Part shown: one piece after another, positions 11,847 through 21,920 of the stretch | Layout: every line of letters begins with the position of its first letter | Position numbering within the stretch: the first letter of the stretch is position 1 | Source: Megalopta genalis | Lineage: Eukaryota; Arthropoda; Insecta; Hymenoptera; Halictidae | Assembly: GCF_051020955.1 (NCBI RefSeq) | Contig: NC_135021.1 | Coordinates: forward strand, 11,885,962-11,949,961 | DNA length: 64,000 bases | Reading direction: 5' to 3' | Notes under the pieces: model-generated | The model's input: only the letters and a program-made list of their open reading frames with translations | Database searches by the model: none | Told to the model about the DNA's origin: nothing | Translations under genes and position numbers: made by a program

Positions 11847-12602
11847 AGGTTCTGTGCACGCGAGGGCTCCCGGTGGCCGCTTGTCAGCGCTATCTTCGGT
11901 GCACGTTTCCAGCTCCATGCAGCCTGCAGTTCGTTGCAGTTCGTTGGAGCGCCTTTGGGGTCCTTTTAGTCCCAAGATCCTCCTGCGAACGACGCGCATC
12001 CGTGTGTTTCGGGTGATGTATATCGAGCGGTTGGCGACAATCATCGGCAAGGATGCGCTCTCTCACGGAGCCAATTACAAGGATACCAACGCCGCCGCGC
12101 CGCGCAGCGCCAGGAGATCATTGCGATTTATTTTCTTCCCTTGCTCACCCGCCGATTCGAATTTCCCCTTCGTTCCCGTTGCCTTCCTTGGGCGTTTCTC
12201 CTCGTCAACGAAGCTTCGTTTTGATAGAGGATACCATCTGCGAGCTATCCTTTCGGTCTCCGTCGTCATCCCGGCTTCGTGCCTCGCTTGTTTAGTTAAC
12301 CACACACTCAAGGTTTCTTAGTTAACTCGATATCTATTTATTTTCCTTTGTCCAGACTTCCTAGTTAACCTCTCTGAGCCGCGTGGATCGCCTAGGCGGT
12401 GCCACTCTCAATCCTTGCTATATTGTCTTGTTGCTACACTTGCATCAGATGATACATTTTTTTTCCTGGCTGGCGTTTGAGTGGGTTAGAATCGCAGTGG
12501 CGCGAGGCACATTTTCCTCATTGTGAGAAACGAGAAGTGTTATTATTTGCTGAACGAAATTGTTAACATAATTCAGAGTTAAGTCAGTGTATAGTAATTT
12601 TA
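11847..12602. other. GC-rich island, no gene called
   Basis: A CpG-rich island to about 12410. A plus-strand frame runs over 11854-12321, but overlapping frames in other phases are similarly open, and no domain, signal peptide or splice structure convinces. Confidence 0.4.
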
Positions 12603-12645
12603 TAACCAGACTGCGGATTTTATGCATGTCTGACAAAAATGGACA
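12603..12645 (-). mobile_element. TAGACTGCGGAT-family end
   Basis: CAGACTGCGGATTTTATGCA followed by TGTCTGACAAAAATGG matches the terminal word of the dispersed family. The opposite end is not found nearby, so this is a fragment. The strand given is relative to the reference orientation TGCATAAAATCCGCAGTCTA. Confidence 0.6.
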
Positions 12646-12919
12646 GGTCAAAGACAAAATTGAAACGACATCACAGAAAGTCAAGGATAATGTTACATTA
12701 TTTCCAACGTATTGTGATTGTTAAATGGAAGAAGACACTTGAATGTAACTTCTATTCCTTATAATTAATTTAGACAATCTTTATTTAAGATTAGATTTTA
12801 AGACAACTTCACTAGATTACATTTTAAGACGTAAGTCAACATTTTCGAGAATACGACATACGTCTCCACGATTCGATTACAATAATTAATAAGGAAAGAA
12901 TGCAACTTATATACGCGTA

Positions 12920-13289
12920 TACACGGGGTGTCCCAAAAATGTCTCGCAATCCAGAAATGAGGGTTGCTGAGCTCATTTGAAATATTTTCTTCCTTTACGA
13001 AAATACAATCCGCGGCTTTGTTTGCGAGTTATTAACGAAAAACAGTGACCAATGAGAGACGAGATCAGCTGGCGCAAGATGGCCGAGCCAATGAGCGGAA
13101 CTGGGCTTCGTGCGCTCGTTGGCTCGGCCGCCTCGCGCCAACCGAGCTCGCCTCTTATTGGCCAGTGTTTTTCCTTAATAACTCGTAAACACAGCCGCGA
13201 ATTGCATTTTCGCTAAGGAAAAAGTTACTTCAAATGATCTCAGGAACCTCCCATTTCCAGATTGCGAGACATTTTCGGGACACCCTGTA
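12920..13289. mobile_element. Mariner-like MITE, TIR ACAGGGTGTCCCAAAAATG (copy 1)
   Basis: The terminal inverted repeats begin GGGTGTCCCAAAAATG and continue TCTCGCAATCC, about 30 bases. TA lies at each edge. The interior is itself inverted: AATGAGAGACGAG near 13050 faces CTCGCCTCTTATTGG near 13150, and the sequence beside AACTCG is mirrored. It is 370 bases with no transposase. Copies at 48810 and 53750 are the same length to within one base. The TA duplication and terminal sequence suggest an IS630/Tc1/mariner source. Confidence 0.85.
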
Positions 13290-14097
13290 TATGTCAATAC
13301 AAATCACTGCATTCTAAAGGTTCCATCACGAATTAAGTTCTTATAGGATACCCATTGTATTGTGCTCGCAATTGCTTATAGAAAATCAAATAATGCTCTT
13401 TCTGTAGTTCTGTGACGCGAACACTGTGCATCGTAAAGGCTGAACATTTACCAGGGACAAACGTGAGATTCGCGGACATTGGTGACCACGACATAAACAG
13501 TCACTGGTTGTATGGTAATTTGTAGAATAATTGTAAAAAGTACAGCGAGCCTTTATGCGCGCTCGAAATTGTCTACATCGCTTGTTCTCTCCCTAATTTT
13601 ATTGTCAGCTGAAACCGGTCTAACGATTTTCTGGAATATTCTTCCGACGTGTTTACTGTTTAGCGTCTCAGCCGTTCACGTCTATCGCAAATGCAGAAAC
13701 TCGGCAGTGGAATAACGAACGATTCCCGAGAATCACGGCAACGAGAACGATCCCGCGGACATTGGCGTGGCAGGCTCGGTCCAAGGTAATTAGATTGCAG
13801 GAAAAATGGGCGAACGGAAATTTCAATTGAACATGAACGACTCGGGACAAGAGAGCAGGATCGGCGAGGCGCAGAACGTGATCCTGTAACGCTGTCGCCG
13901 GTAATTCCCGACGCTTTCCACTCTGGTAACGGAATTCTCTCGTTCCGGCTACATGGCGGCGAGATGCGCCATTTGTCCTGGCCATAGCCGGCTCGGCGCG
14001 AGGGAATCTACACTCGTTAGGCGAATAAATTCAATTGGAAAGCCGGCCTTTTTGCCGATAGCGCGACGCGCAATGCGTCTTGGCGACACCGCGCGCG
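13290..14097. other. Unique sequence
   Basis: AT-rich to about 13550, then CpG-rich. Short overlapping frames on both strands. No gene called. Confidence 0.45.
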
Positions 14098-14212
14098 AGA
14101 GACCAAAGAGAGAGAGAGAGAAAGAGAGAGAGAGAAAGGAAGAGAGAGAGAGAGAAAGGAAGAGTGAGAGAGAAAGAGAGAGACAGAGAAAAAGAAAGAG
14201 AGAGGATGAGAG
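14098..14212. repeat. (GA)n purine tract, 115 bases
   Basis: Interrupted GA/GAAA repeats over about 115 bases, open in several frames because of composition. Confidence 0.9.
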
Positions 14213-14659
14213 AGTGCCGATCCGGTCCCATGTTCGCGAAGGCATGTCGTGGCCGACGCCGACATCCACTACGTACATGGAACCGATGCTGACGAGAAAA
14301 AAGGTGTCCCATGCCGTCCAAGGCTTCGCGTAACGGGCTGGGATCGATTGAAATTTTCGCGAGCCGACCGATTACTGCGAACACCGCTACCAGACGCGTT
14401 TTCCTCAGCAGCTTCCGCCGAAGTGGAATTCCAGTTCCGCCAGACGGGATTTAAAAGGAATTTCAGGGGAACAGGATGTTCAGAAAATGCTGGAAACTGT
14501 ACTTGTGCTTGAAGAGAGACTCGTTTGAAACGTAGAAAGATTTTTTTTGCAATTTTTCAATGCACGAAATGTCTCGAAAATGATGAAAAATGTACAGTGG
14601 AGGCTCAATGAAGTTTGGAGAAGACGAGCATTGGAGACAGCGTGGAACTTCGTGGACAA
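14213..14659. other. GC-rich island
   Basis: A CpG-containing unique island passing into AT-rich DNA. No gene recognised. Confidence 0.4.
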
Positions 14660-14830
14660 GAAGGGTAAATGAAAACATTTTAAAAACATGGCAAAACATT
14701 TGAGAACGTTTGAAAACGTTCGCAAACATTTGGGAACATTAAAACGTCTGACGACATTGAAACGTTTGGAAACATTGGAAAGTCTGAAAACGTTGAAACA
14801 TTTGGAAACATTAAAACATTTAAGCAAAAT
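14660..14830. repeat. 12-base minisatellite AAACATTTGGAA
   Basis: Units such as AAACATTTGGGA and AAACGTTTGGAA repeat with a 12-base period. The plus frame reads as a Leu/Lys/Thr repeat (14688-14903), an artefact of the period being divisible by three. Confidence 0.85.
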
Positions 14831-14888
14831 ACTGTTGCACTGTTCATTAAAATTATTAAGGAACGGAATCAATGACCATATAGTTCCT

Positions 14889-14935
14889 ATATTTTGCAAT
14901 TAGTGCAGACAACTTTTTTATTATGAAGAAAAATT
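14889..14935. mobile_element. TAGACTGCGGAT-family internal fragment
   Basis: TTGCAATTAGTGCAGACAAC followed by TTTTTTATTATGAAG matches the subterminal word TGCAATTGATGCAGACAATT of the dispersed family. Confidence 0.5.
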
Positions 14936-14980
14936 TGCAGTATACTTAACAGCATGAGAGAAACCGACATTATTTATAAA

Positions 14981-15190
14981 TACAGTAAGTTCTCCCTAAT
15001 TTGTTCTCCGTTTGAGAAACAAAAATGGACAATTTGGGATGAGGAGATACAATTATTCGAGTCTCGTGGCTCATTTTTATAGTTACCGATCGTCAAAAAT
15101 TATAAAAACGAAAATTATAACGAAAATAATAAACCCAGATCGTTCATTTGTTGTTTACAAACTGAAGGAAAATTAGGGAGAATATACTGA
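14981..15190. mobile_element. TA-flanked hairpin MITE, family TACAGTAAATTCTC (copy 3)
   Basis: Starts TACAGTAAGTTCTCCCTAAT and ends TTAGGGAGAATATACTGA. GGACAATTTGGGATGAGGAG is shared with copy 1. The right half is decayed and has an extra AAAATTATAACG duplication. Confidence 0.8.
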
Positions 15191-16078
15191 ACTCCTAATA
15201 AATACCTACACGAGTCTCTAATAACCCATAAATGGTCGATGCGACATTAAACAGTGAGTTAAAAGAAAAAACGGAAAAAGAATATTCATTACCAGCTATT
15301 ACAAATTCTGTACTCGTCGTTGATTTCCATCTAAATGTCGATGTACGATAGTTGCAAGCTACCTAAATGATTTCGAAGCCGCACGAACAATTCGAGCCCG
15401 CAGTTAAGGATAGCACAGGATTCGCTTACCAGAGTTCGCTTTCAGTAAAATCTAATTGAGTCGCCGGAGAGGCCGGGAGCGTATCAAGCTGAAATCGTCG
15501 ATTCATCTGGCAGCGAGCTGATAGCGTCCGGCATAAGTTCCGCTGTTATGAGCCCGGAGAAGTATGCGGCAATAAGATGCGTGTCGGCGGAGAAGAATTC
15601 GCGTGTGGCGGACGAGGCAAGGAGAGAGGACTTCTCCGTGGACCCGGAGATTCACGAATCCAGGAAGCGTGTTAGCCAGGAGACGTCGTCGTTCCGGCGA
15701 TGCATCGCGGTTCAGCCGCATTGTTGCGGACCAACCGAGAACGAAACGGAATCTAATCTGATGGCGCGGCGGGTCCACCTAATGGGCAAGCCGTGTCGGG
15801 ACACGCACCTCTGCTCTCCTCTACCGTGTCCTTAGCCGAGAAGGCTAAAGTCGTGTTCGCCCTGTCCGATGACGATATCACCCTGACGCAATCGCCATAC
15901 GTAATGCAGGCTCTCTCTGTGACTGCGCGCGATACACCGGGGATCGAGTGCACAACCGGACGCTCCGCGATCCGAGGGTCAGCCTCTGACGGATCTATGG
16001 GGCTGCTCCCGGCAACTCACCACCCCCAATCCCTCCCCCTTCACCACCTACGTCCTCCAGCTGATCGATCCCGAAGAA
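15191..16078. other. AT-rich flank then GC-rich island
   Basis: A CpG-rich unique island at about 15370-16030 with overlapping open frames (15503-15778 minus, 15793-16209 plus). None has a recognisable domain or convincing exon borders. Confidence 0.4.
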
Positions 16079-16118
16079 TTAACACGTTCGCTACCAGCGT
16101 CACGGGTCTGCGACGACC
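16079..16118 (+). mobile_element. Single piggyBac-type end (partial element)
   Basis: TTAA followed by CACGTTCGCTACCAG, then CGTC at 16098-16101 and GACG at 16112-16115, a weak inverted pair centred 24.5 bases inside the TTAA. The CACGTT start is shared with other TTAA elements here. No matching right end was found, so this is a tentative remnant. Confidence 0.4.
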
Positions 16119-16197
16119 ACCATTTTGTATTTCACGTGATGAACGTCGAACGAATTCTCAACGAGTATTAACAATTATTGAAGATTCTCAACAAGTA

Positions 16198-17216
16198 TTA
16201 ACCCCTTAACGCGCAGAAACGTATTAACACGGGCGTGCAAAACCGGCCTAAATGTGCAGACCCGTATATATACGGTCGGCGTCGCAACTTATGTCGCTAA
16301 AATGTTCAGATTCGAATATATCCGGGCAGTAAAAATAACTTAATAAAAACCAAGGAAAACATTCAATTTATTGATATTCATCGTGTAATTCTGTATTGTA
16401 AGCTGTAAAGTTTGTTTATTTGGGATTATAAAATATGGCCTTTTAGGGTGACGCTTATAAGCATCTCTGACCTGGTAATTGTTTCTATCTATCTATATCC
16501 ATTATTGCGTATCTAATTAGCGTTGGCACTTTTGTGAGTTTTGTTATGACTAATTTATTTATTACTTTCCAGTTATCTCCGATCTCTTTCTATTTTTTGC
16601 TTATTCAGGAATAAAATATGCACTTTTAGGATGGAAGTAAAGTAGACGTTATCAAAGTGAATTTCTTCAAAGACAATTGTTTTTTATTTTTTACAAATAT
16701 TATTAGTGTCAACATATAAAAACGTTTTTGTTTTATGGTGTATTTTTATAGAGAGTAAATTGGATTTTTAGTGTATAAAAGGTATGTTTTCTAATGTTGA
16801 AATAAGGAATGTTGGGCTATGTGCTGCACCTTGTTTTGAAATTTACCATACAAAAGAAAATTTTGAATAGTTTTAGTTTATTATATATTTTTCAGCTAAT
16901 AAATATTATTATTATATTATTACAAATTTAGGTAAAATTAAATATTTTTCAGTTTTTTTTTCGTCTCCTCCTTCCCCTTCAAAATAGTAACTGGTAATTG
17001 AAAAACAGTACGATGGGTACAAAATTCGATCTGCAATGCGATTCAATATTCACTATAATTAATTATCCACTATTTTTATTGAATTTTTAGTAATTTTTGC
17101 ATTTCTTTTACATATTTATTGAAATTAAGGTCCAAATATGTATATATTTTCTTAGATAAAAAAAATTGATTTTTTTTGGTCGGTTTTTTTTTTTAAATTG
17201 TGCATTAAGGGGTTAA
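16198..17216 (+). mobile_element. TTAA-flanked piggyBac-type element, TIR CCCCTTAACGCGCA
   Basis: TTAA at 16198-16201 and 17213-17216. The left end is CCCCTTAACGCGCA and the inverted right end is CCCCTTAATGCACA, 12 of 14 matching. Inside the left end the near-palindrome CGTATTAACACG (16220-16231) is centred 24 bases from the TTAA. CCGTATATATACGG (16262-16275) is centred 43 bases further, and GAATATATCC near 16313 is a possible third. The interior is AT-rich with no transposase frame. The flanks show insertion into a 30-base tandem repeat containing TTAACAATTATTGAAGATT. Confidence 0.8.
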
Positions 17217-17287
17217 CAATTATTGAAGATTGTTACACATAGGGTAACAATTAGGATTGTTACACATAGGGTAACAACAGCGGAGCC

Positions 17288-17494
17288 GATTATTGTAGGA
17301 TGACCAATCGCTGTGCCCTTGATTTATTTTCGGTTATAATTAACTTCGTATTTATCGAATAAGACATGTTACATTTTTTTTACTGAAAAAATAAGCAGAA
17401 TGAAAAAATTAAATGTATCTTATTCTATAAATATAAAGTTAATTATAACCGAAAATAAATCAAGGGCACAGCGATTGGTCATCCTACAATAATC
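17288..17494. repeat. Long hairpin with arms of about 85 bases
   Basis: GATTATTGTAGGATGACCAA at 17288 is answered by its exact complement ending at 17494. Pairing continues through ATCGCTGTGCCCTTGATTTA and TTTTCGGTTATAATTAACTT with few mismatches, leaving a loop of about 40-60 AT-rich bases. The outer arms are essentially perfect. It could be a foldback MITE or a young inverted duplication. Transcripts could form a dsRNA hairpin, which is inference. Confidence 0.9.
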
Positions 17495-18889
17495 GACTAC
17501 GCTACTCTAGCATGATATTTACATCTTTATCATACTCTTTATAAGAGGATACAATGTATTCAAATTCCACATATGCTTTTAAACATAAATATGCAAAATA
17601 GACATAAACATAATTATGCAAAAAGTGAAAATAAGAAATGTATTTTTAGAACCCTTCGATCACGAATGAAAGTCCAAGTTCTATTCTTTTAACTATTTTC
17701 TGTAAAAAAATGCAATTGTGTAAACCTGCGAAGTCTAATTATAACGAACATGTCGAAAGGTATAAATAAATACAGCTGTCTTATATATCTTTTCGTTGTT
17801 GTTTCATTTTATAAAATTAGCAATAAGACATTTGTTCTGAGTTTTAACGAGTGTCGTCGTAATATTTGGCGCAAGCAACGTATACATTGAATAAACAACT
17901 CATGGTTGTGTCTTTAAAATCGGAACAATCGCAAATCAAAAAACTTGCGTAGCTCTGAAACGAATTGACAGGTCTCCAAAAATATTCAAAGTGCGAACAG
18001 TTTTGTTGATCGTGGTATGTCGGGAGGGATGAACCGAAGAAGATCGAGGCTAATAGGTGGCGGCGATAGCGAGAAGAATATTGTCAGGTAGATATCGTCG
18101 CGAGGATTTTCAACGGTGGTTCACGGTGTGCCACGACAAAAGTGGAAACGAGTAGATGCGATAGGAGCGAAGCGGAAGCGTGCCGGCGCGAGAGGGTCGA
18201 GGCCGATAAGAAAGCTTCGAGAAAGCATCAACCGGGCCCGACAAAAGCCCGCGGCCCGATAAGATTAAGTGCGCTCCGGGGCAAAGGAGCATCCTTTACC
18301 TGGCGACCACTCCACGAAAGCCCGATCCTGTAATCGAAATCGTCGATCGAGACACTTTGACCTCTACCTGCGCCAGGAAAAGCTGACGATTCTTCTCAAT
18401 CGGCGACCATGTCTATCTTCAAAAACAATAGTGATTGGACATCGTTTCGTGCACAATCAAAATTCTCTGAATCAATTGTATGAAGCAGAAGTAACCTAAA
18501 AATGTGTTTCTTCGGTTAATAATTGTCATCGGTTGAGGATAATTCTTCTAATGTTCTCACAGTTTGGTGTTTCACTTAATAATTTTCGTATTAAGCGTAT
18601 AAAGTTTGCAGTCTAGATGCGGTACATTTTAAATATACATTTTGAGTATACTATAATAATAATTAAAAAGAAGTCCAATACCTTGTTCAATCCTCGTGTA
18701 CTTTTAAAAATTTGTTACACAAAAGATGACATTTATGGGATAACAATTCAAATCCCTGTGTTTCCGAACAGCCTGTACACTCTCATGAACCCTGTGCACA
18801 ATTTAAGATGAAGCACAAAATGGTACACAATTTTCTTCAGCATAAAATGCTATACAAAAAGGTACTTAATTGTCTCTAAAATAAAATGC
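17495..18889. other. Mostly unique sequence
   Basis: AT-rich to about 17980, a CpG-rich island at 18000-18410, then AT-rich. Open frames in the island overlap on both strands. No gene recognised. Confidence 0.45.
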
Positions 18890-19400
18890 CGTATAAAATA
18901 GCTTTTAATATTTTTTAAAATACGATAGTGTCGAAAATAATCGTTAATTTACTTTTTGAATAAAGTGCTGTACGAAACGTTACTTAATTTTTTTTTTAAA
19001 TATAGTACTATACAAAATAATCCTTAATTTTCTTCAAAATAAAGTGCTGAACAAAACGTTACTTAATTTTCTCAAAAATATAGTACTATATAAAATAATC
19101 CTTAATTCTCTTCAAAATAAAGTGCTGTACAAAACGTTACTTAATTTTCTCAAAAATATGGTACCATACAAAATAATGCTTAATTTTCTTGACAATAATA
19201 CCGTGTTGTACAAAACGGTATTTAATTTTCTCAAAAATATAGTACTATACAAAATAATGCTTAATTTTCTTGACAATAATACCGTGTTGTACAAAACGGT
19301 ATTTAATTTTCTCTGAAATAAGGTACTGCACGAAATAATCGTTAATTTTTCTTTAAAATAAAACGTCGCAGAGAACGGTACTAAATTTTCTTTCAAACGG
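18890..19400. repeat. 78-base tandem array made of two 39-base half units
   Basis: Half units of the type GTACTATACAAAATAATCCT and GTGCTGTACAAAACGTTACT, each followed by TAATTTTCT plus an A-rich stretch, alternate for about six and a half 78-base periods. Copies diverge toward the edges. The frame 19044-19316 (plus) shows Leu-Tyr-Lys repeats only because 39 is divisible by three. Confidence 0.9.
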
Positions 19401-19901
19401 AGCGCTGTAATTTTCTGCAGCATAAAGCGGCGCGCTTCGAGAATTTACGAATTAGTCTAAGCACGTGGAGAGTCTAATCGCCTCGGTCTCGTAGTGCCGT
19501 TGGTACGAAGATTGCGCGTAATCCGCGTGGTCGTTCGGACGATTGCTAACGATTTTCCGACGGGTCCGTTCCCGGCGAGTTAAATAATCGAAGAGGGGCG
19601 TGTCCCGATGGGAATTTATTCGAGGACTTATAACGTACACGGCCGGGGCCCGCATTAATGTATCTGCCGTGAAATCGGTGTCCTCGGAATCGGCGCGACA
19701 CGCACTCGATGTTGTTGCGGCTTTTTTCGATTCCCGCATACCGGTTCGGGACACGCTGCGGTTTCTCGCGGACTATCGGCATCGGAGAAACGATCTTTGA
19801 CGCGGCGACCACGATTCGCCGCGAGGAAAACGCGTAATTACCAATCGCTGGGCCCATTTTCCTCTCTCGTAGCAGATGTTTAACACTGGAGCTACCGATC
19901 T
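19401..19901. other. GC-rich island
   Basis: A CpG-rich unique island with overlapping frames on both strands. At 19872 TTAACACTGGAGCTACCGAT resembles the end at 58494 (TTAACACTAGAACTACCGAT), so a decayed TTAA element may be interrupted by the piggyBac insertion at 19902. Confidence 0.4.
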
Positions 19902-20191
19902 TTAACCCGAGAAAGATAACCTACGTCGCAGAGGCGCCTGCGAAGACTGTTGATTTTTGTTAATTTTTCATAGAGGTCTAGTGATTTAAGTTTAAAATTA
20001 CTTAAAATATAAAAAAATATAATATAAATGCATTTTATTTTTACAATAATGCCAAACCTTTAACATGATTAGATTAACTTAAATAAATATCCATTGTTAG
20101 TATAAAATTGACGCCTTAGAAAAGCATGCGCCTCTGAAGCGTATGGTTATCTTTTACGTACGTTGTCATATGGTTATCTTTCTAGGGTTAA
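19902..20191 (+). mobile_element. piggyBac short deletion derivative, canonical-type ends
   Basis: TTAA at both ends. The left terminal repeat is CCCGAGAAAGATAACC and the right read inward is CCCTAGAAAGATAACC. The left end has CGCAGAGGCGCCTGCG close to the terminus, while the right has the related GCATGCGCCTCTG much further in. This is the asymmetric spacing typical of piggyBac. The right half also carries ACGTACGT and AAAATTGACGC, words I associate with the canonical piggyBac right end. It matches 62482-63155, but about 380 bases including the transposase remnant are missing, with the junction at the shared word CGAA. Confidence 0.92.
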
Positions 20192-20211
20192 ACGCGATTA
20201 CGAGATTAGAT

Positions 20212-20325
20212 TGTCTTATAATAATGATAAAATTGGATTGTTTTATAATAATGACATGATTGGATTGTTTTATAATAATGACAAAATTGAACTGTTTTAT
20301 AATAATGGCAAGATTGGATTCACAT
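20212..20325. repeat. 27-base minisatellite
   Basis: Four units of TTTATAATAATGACAAAATT plus GGATTGT, directly right of the piggyBac derivative. Confidence 0.9.
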
Positions 20326-21140
20326 TCAAACTTTGTAGAATCTCTATTATAATATATGCTCGAGCAAAAGAAATTCATCCATAAAATTCATTTATTATAT
20401 ATTATTATTAAAATTCCTAGAAATATTTTTAAAATGTCAGTAAGTGTAAAAGGAGGAATCAGAATCCAGACATTTTGACTCGTTTGATAGTTCTTCTCTA
20501 GTGAGAAGATTTATGTAATATAACAACAGAGCATAATTGTCGAACATTTGAACATTTGAATTGTTGAACATTTTTAAGTCCATCGGTGTTTTATTGTTGT
20601 TTAATAATCATATAGAAACGATTGCATTTGTATTTTCAAGAACGCGTTCGAGGGAAATTGAAAAGCGAACATGCAAAACGCAGAAAACACGAAATAATGC
20701 ACACGAATGCAACGTGTTCTCCCCACAAAAATTATGAAAATAGTTTCGCCCTTTAAGCTGGCACTGTTCGATACCCTAATCACTGCCAATTGTGCAGCGC
20801 GCGTGAATGTATCGTTCAGACTTGCATCGGCGCACCGTGCAGTTCTACATCGTCATAGAAGTAACAAATTTTCACGCTTACAATTACTATCATATACCGA
20901 GGCTATTATACACCCAACACCGACCACGTAAAATATTGAAATAAACGAGTAGTTCTCCACACAACGTAAATTGGACTCAACAGGATCGTCGACTATCGCC
21001 ACCAACGTAACCGGAACTCACCACTTTCCCACTGTCCACAAATTAGACACCTCGGAAGATTGAGTTGTTAGAGCCGATCAGACACGTGATTACGCTCGTC
21101 AAACAGGGAAAAGCTTAATCGACGTACCGTTCATTCGAAG

Positions 21141-21142
<2 letters not shown>
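20326..21142. other. Unique sequence
   Basis: AT-rich with modest islands. A short GAACATTTGAACATTTGAAT run lies near 20539. No gene seen. Confidence 0.45.

Positions 21143-21175
<33 letters not shown>
21143..21175. repeat. (AC)n microsatellite
   Basis: About 14-15 AC units with one interruption at the right edge. Confidence 0.95.
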
Positions 21176-21176
<1 letters not shown>

Positions 21177-21293
21177 AGATTACAGACTTCAATCCAGACG
21201 CTCCACATTCGAACACCAAAAAGTTAAATACTTAATCATAGAGGGTTGCGAAATATAATAAAAGAAATCGAGCTGTGCTCATCGACGACTTAC

Positions 21294-21366
21294 CTGGTCA
21301 GCGTCGTGGATCTCCTGGTTTTCTTCGCCTAATCGCACTAACGGAGATGATCCTGTTCCCTTGGCT
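21294..21366 (-). CDS. Candidate 73-base internal exon of an unidentified host gene
   Basis: On the minus strand a pyrimidine-rich acceptor (TTCCTGTTTTTCCCTGTTACAG) precedes 73 bases that end CAG before the donor GTAAGT. The exon is open in one frame and reads A|AKGTGSSPLVRLGEE and then NQEIHDADQ, a hydrophilic 24-residue piece without low complexity. It would start after two bases of a codon and end in phase 0. A second acceptor-like TCCTGTTGCAG lies about 45 bases upstream. The two splice signals together are the best in the window. I do not recognise the protein and see no neighbouring exon. A chance occurrence is possible in 64 kb. Confidence 0.4.
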
Positions 21367-21764
21367 CTGTAACAGGGAAAAACAGGAATGAAATATTTGT
21401 TTCCCATTGACCTGCAACAGGATAATAAAATGAAATTGTTACAGATTAAACTAGGAATCTTCATCACCACTTATTAGAATTTATTCTAGTCTGACTCATA
21501 ATTTATTGTTGCTATTAGTTATTGTATCTACTATTTATTGCACCTATTAGTTATTGTACCTACTATTGTATCTAAATTTATCGTAATTTACTTACATATG
21601 CTTTCGAATTAGTTCTTTTAGAAAACAGCGCTTAGTTTTTAAAAGCGATCTTATAAGAGTAGCACTACAAAGAATCACACCAGACAGTTCTCAAAATTCA
21701 AAGGTGTTCTTATCTCAATTATGAATTGACTGAAGTGATCCAAATTAATGCAATAGTTATCCAA

Positions 21765-21920
21765 TATAATATTATATATTATATATACTATTATTAATAC
21801 ATAATATATATTATATAATATTATTAATATATTATATATATTATATAATATATGATAATAATAAATAATATATATAAAATGATATTAAATAAGATATAAT
21901 ATATAATATATAATAATATT
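21765..21920. repeat. AT-only repeat (TATAATA)
   Basis: A low-complexity stretch dominated by TATATAATATTA words. Confidence 0.85.

Noticed and set aside
19044..19316. 90-codon frame with Leu-Tyr-Lys repeats
   Set aside because: It comes from the 39/78-base tandem array and is not protein-like outside the repeat.
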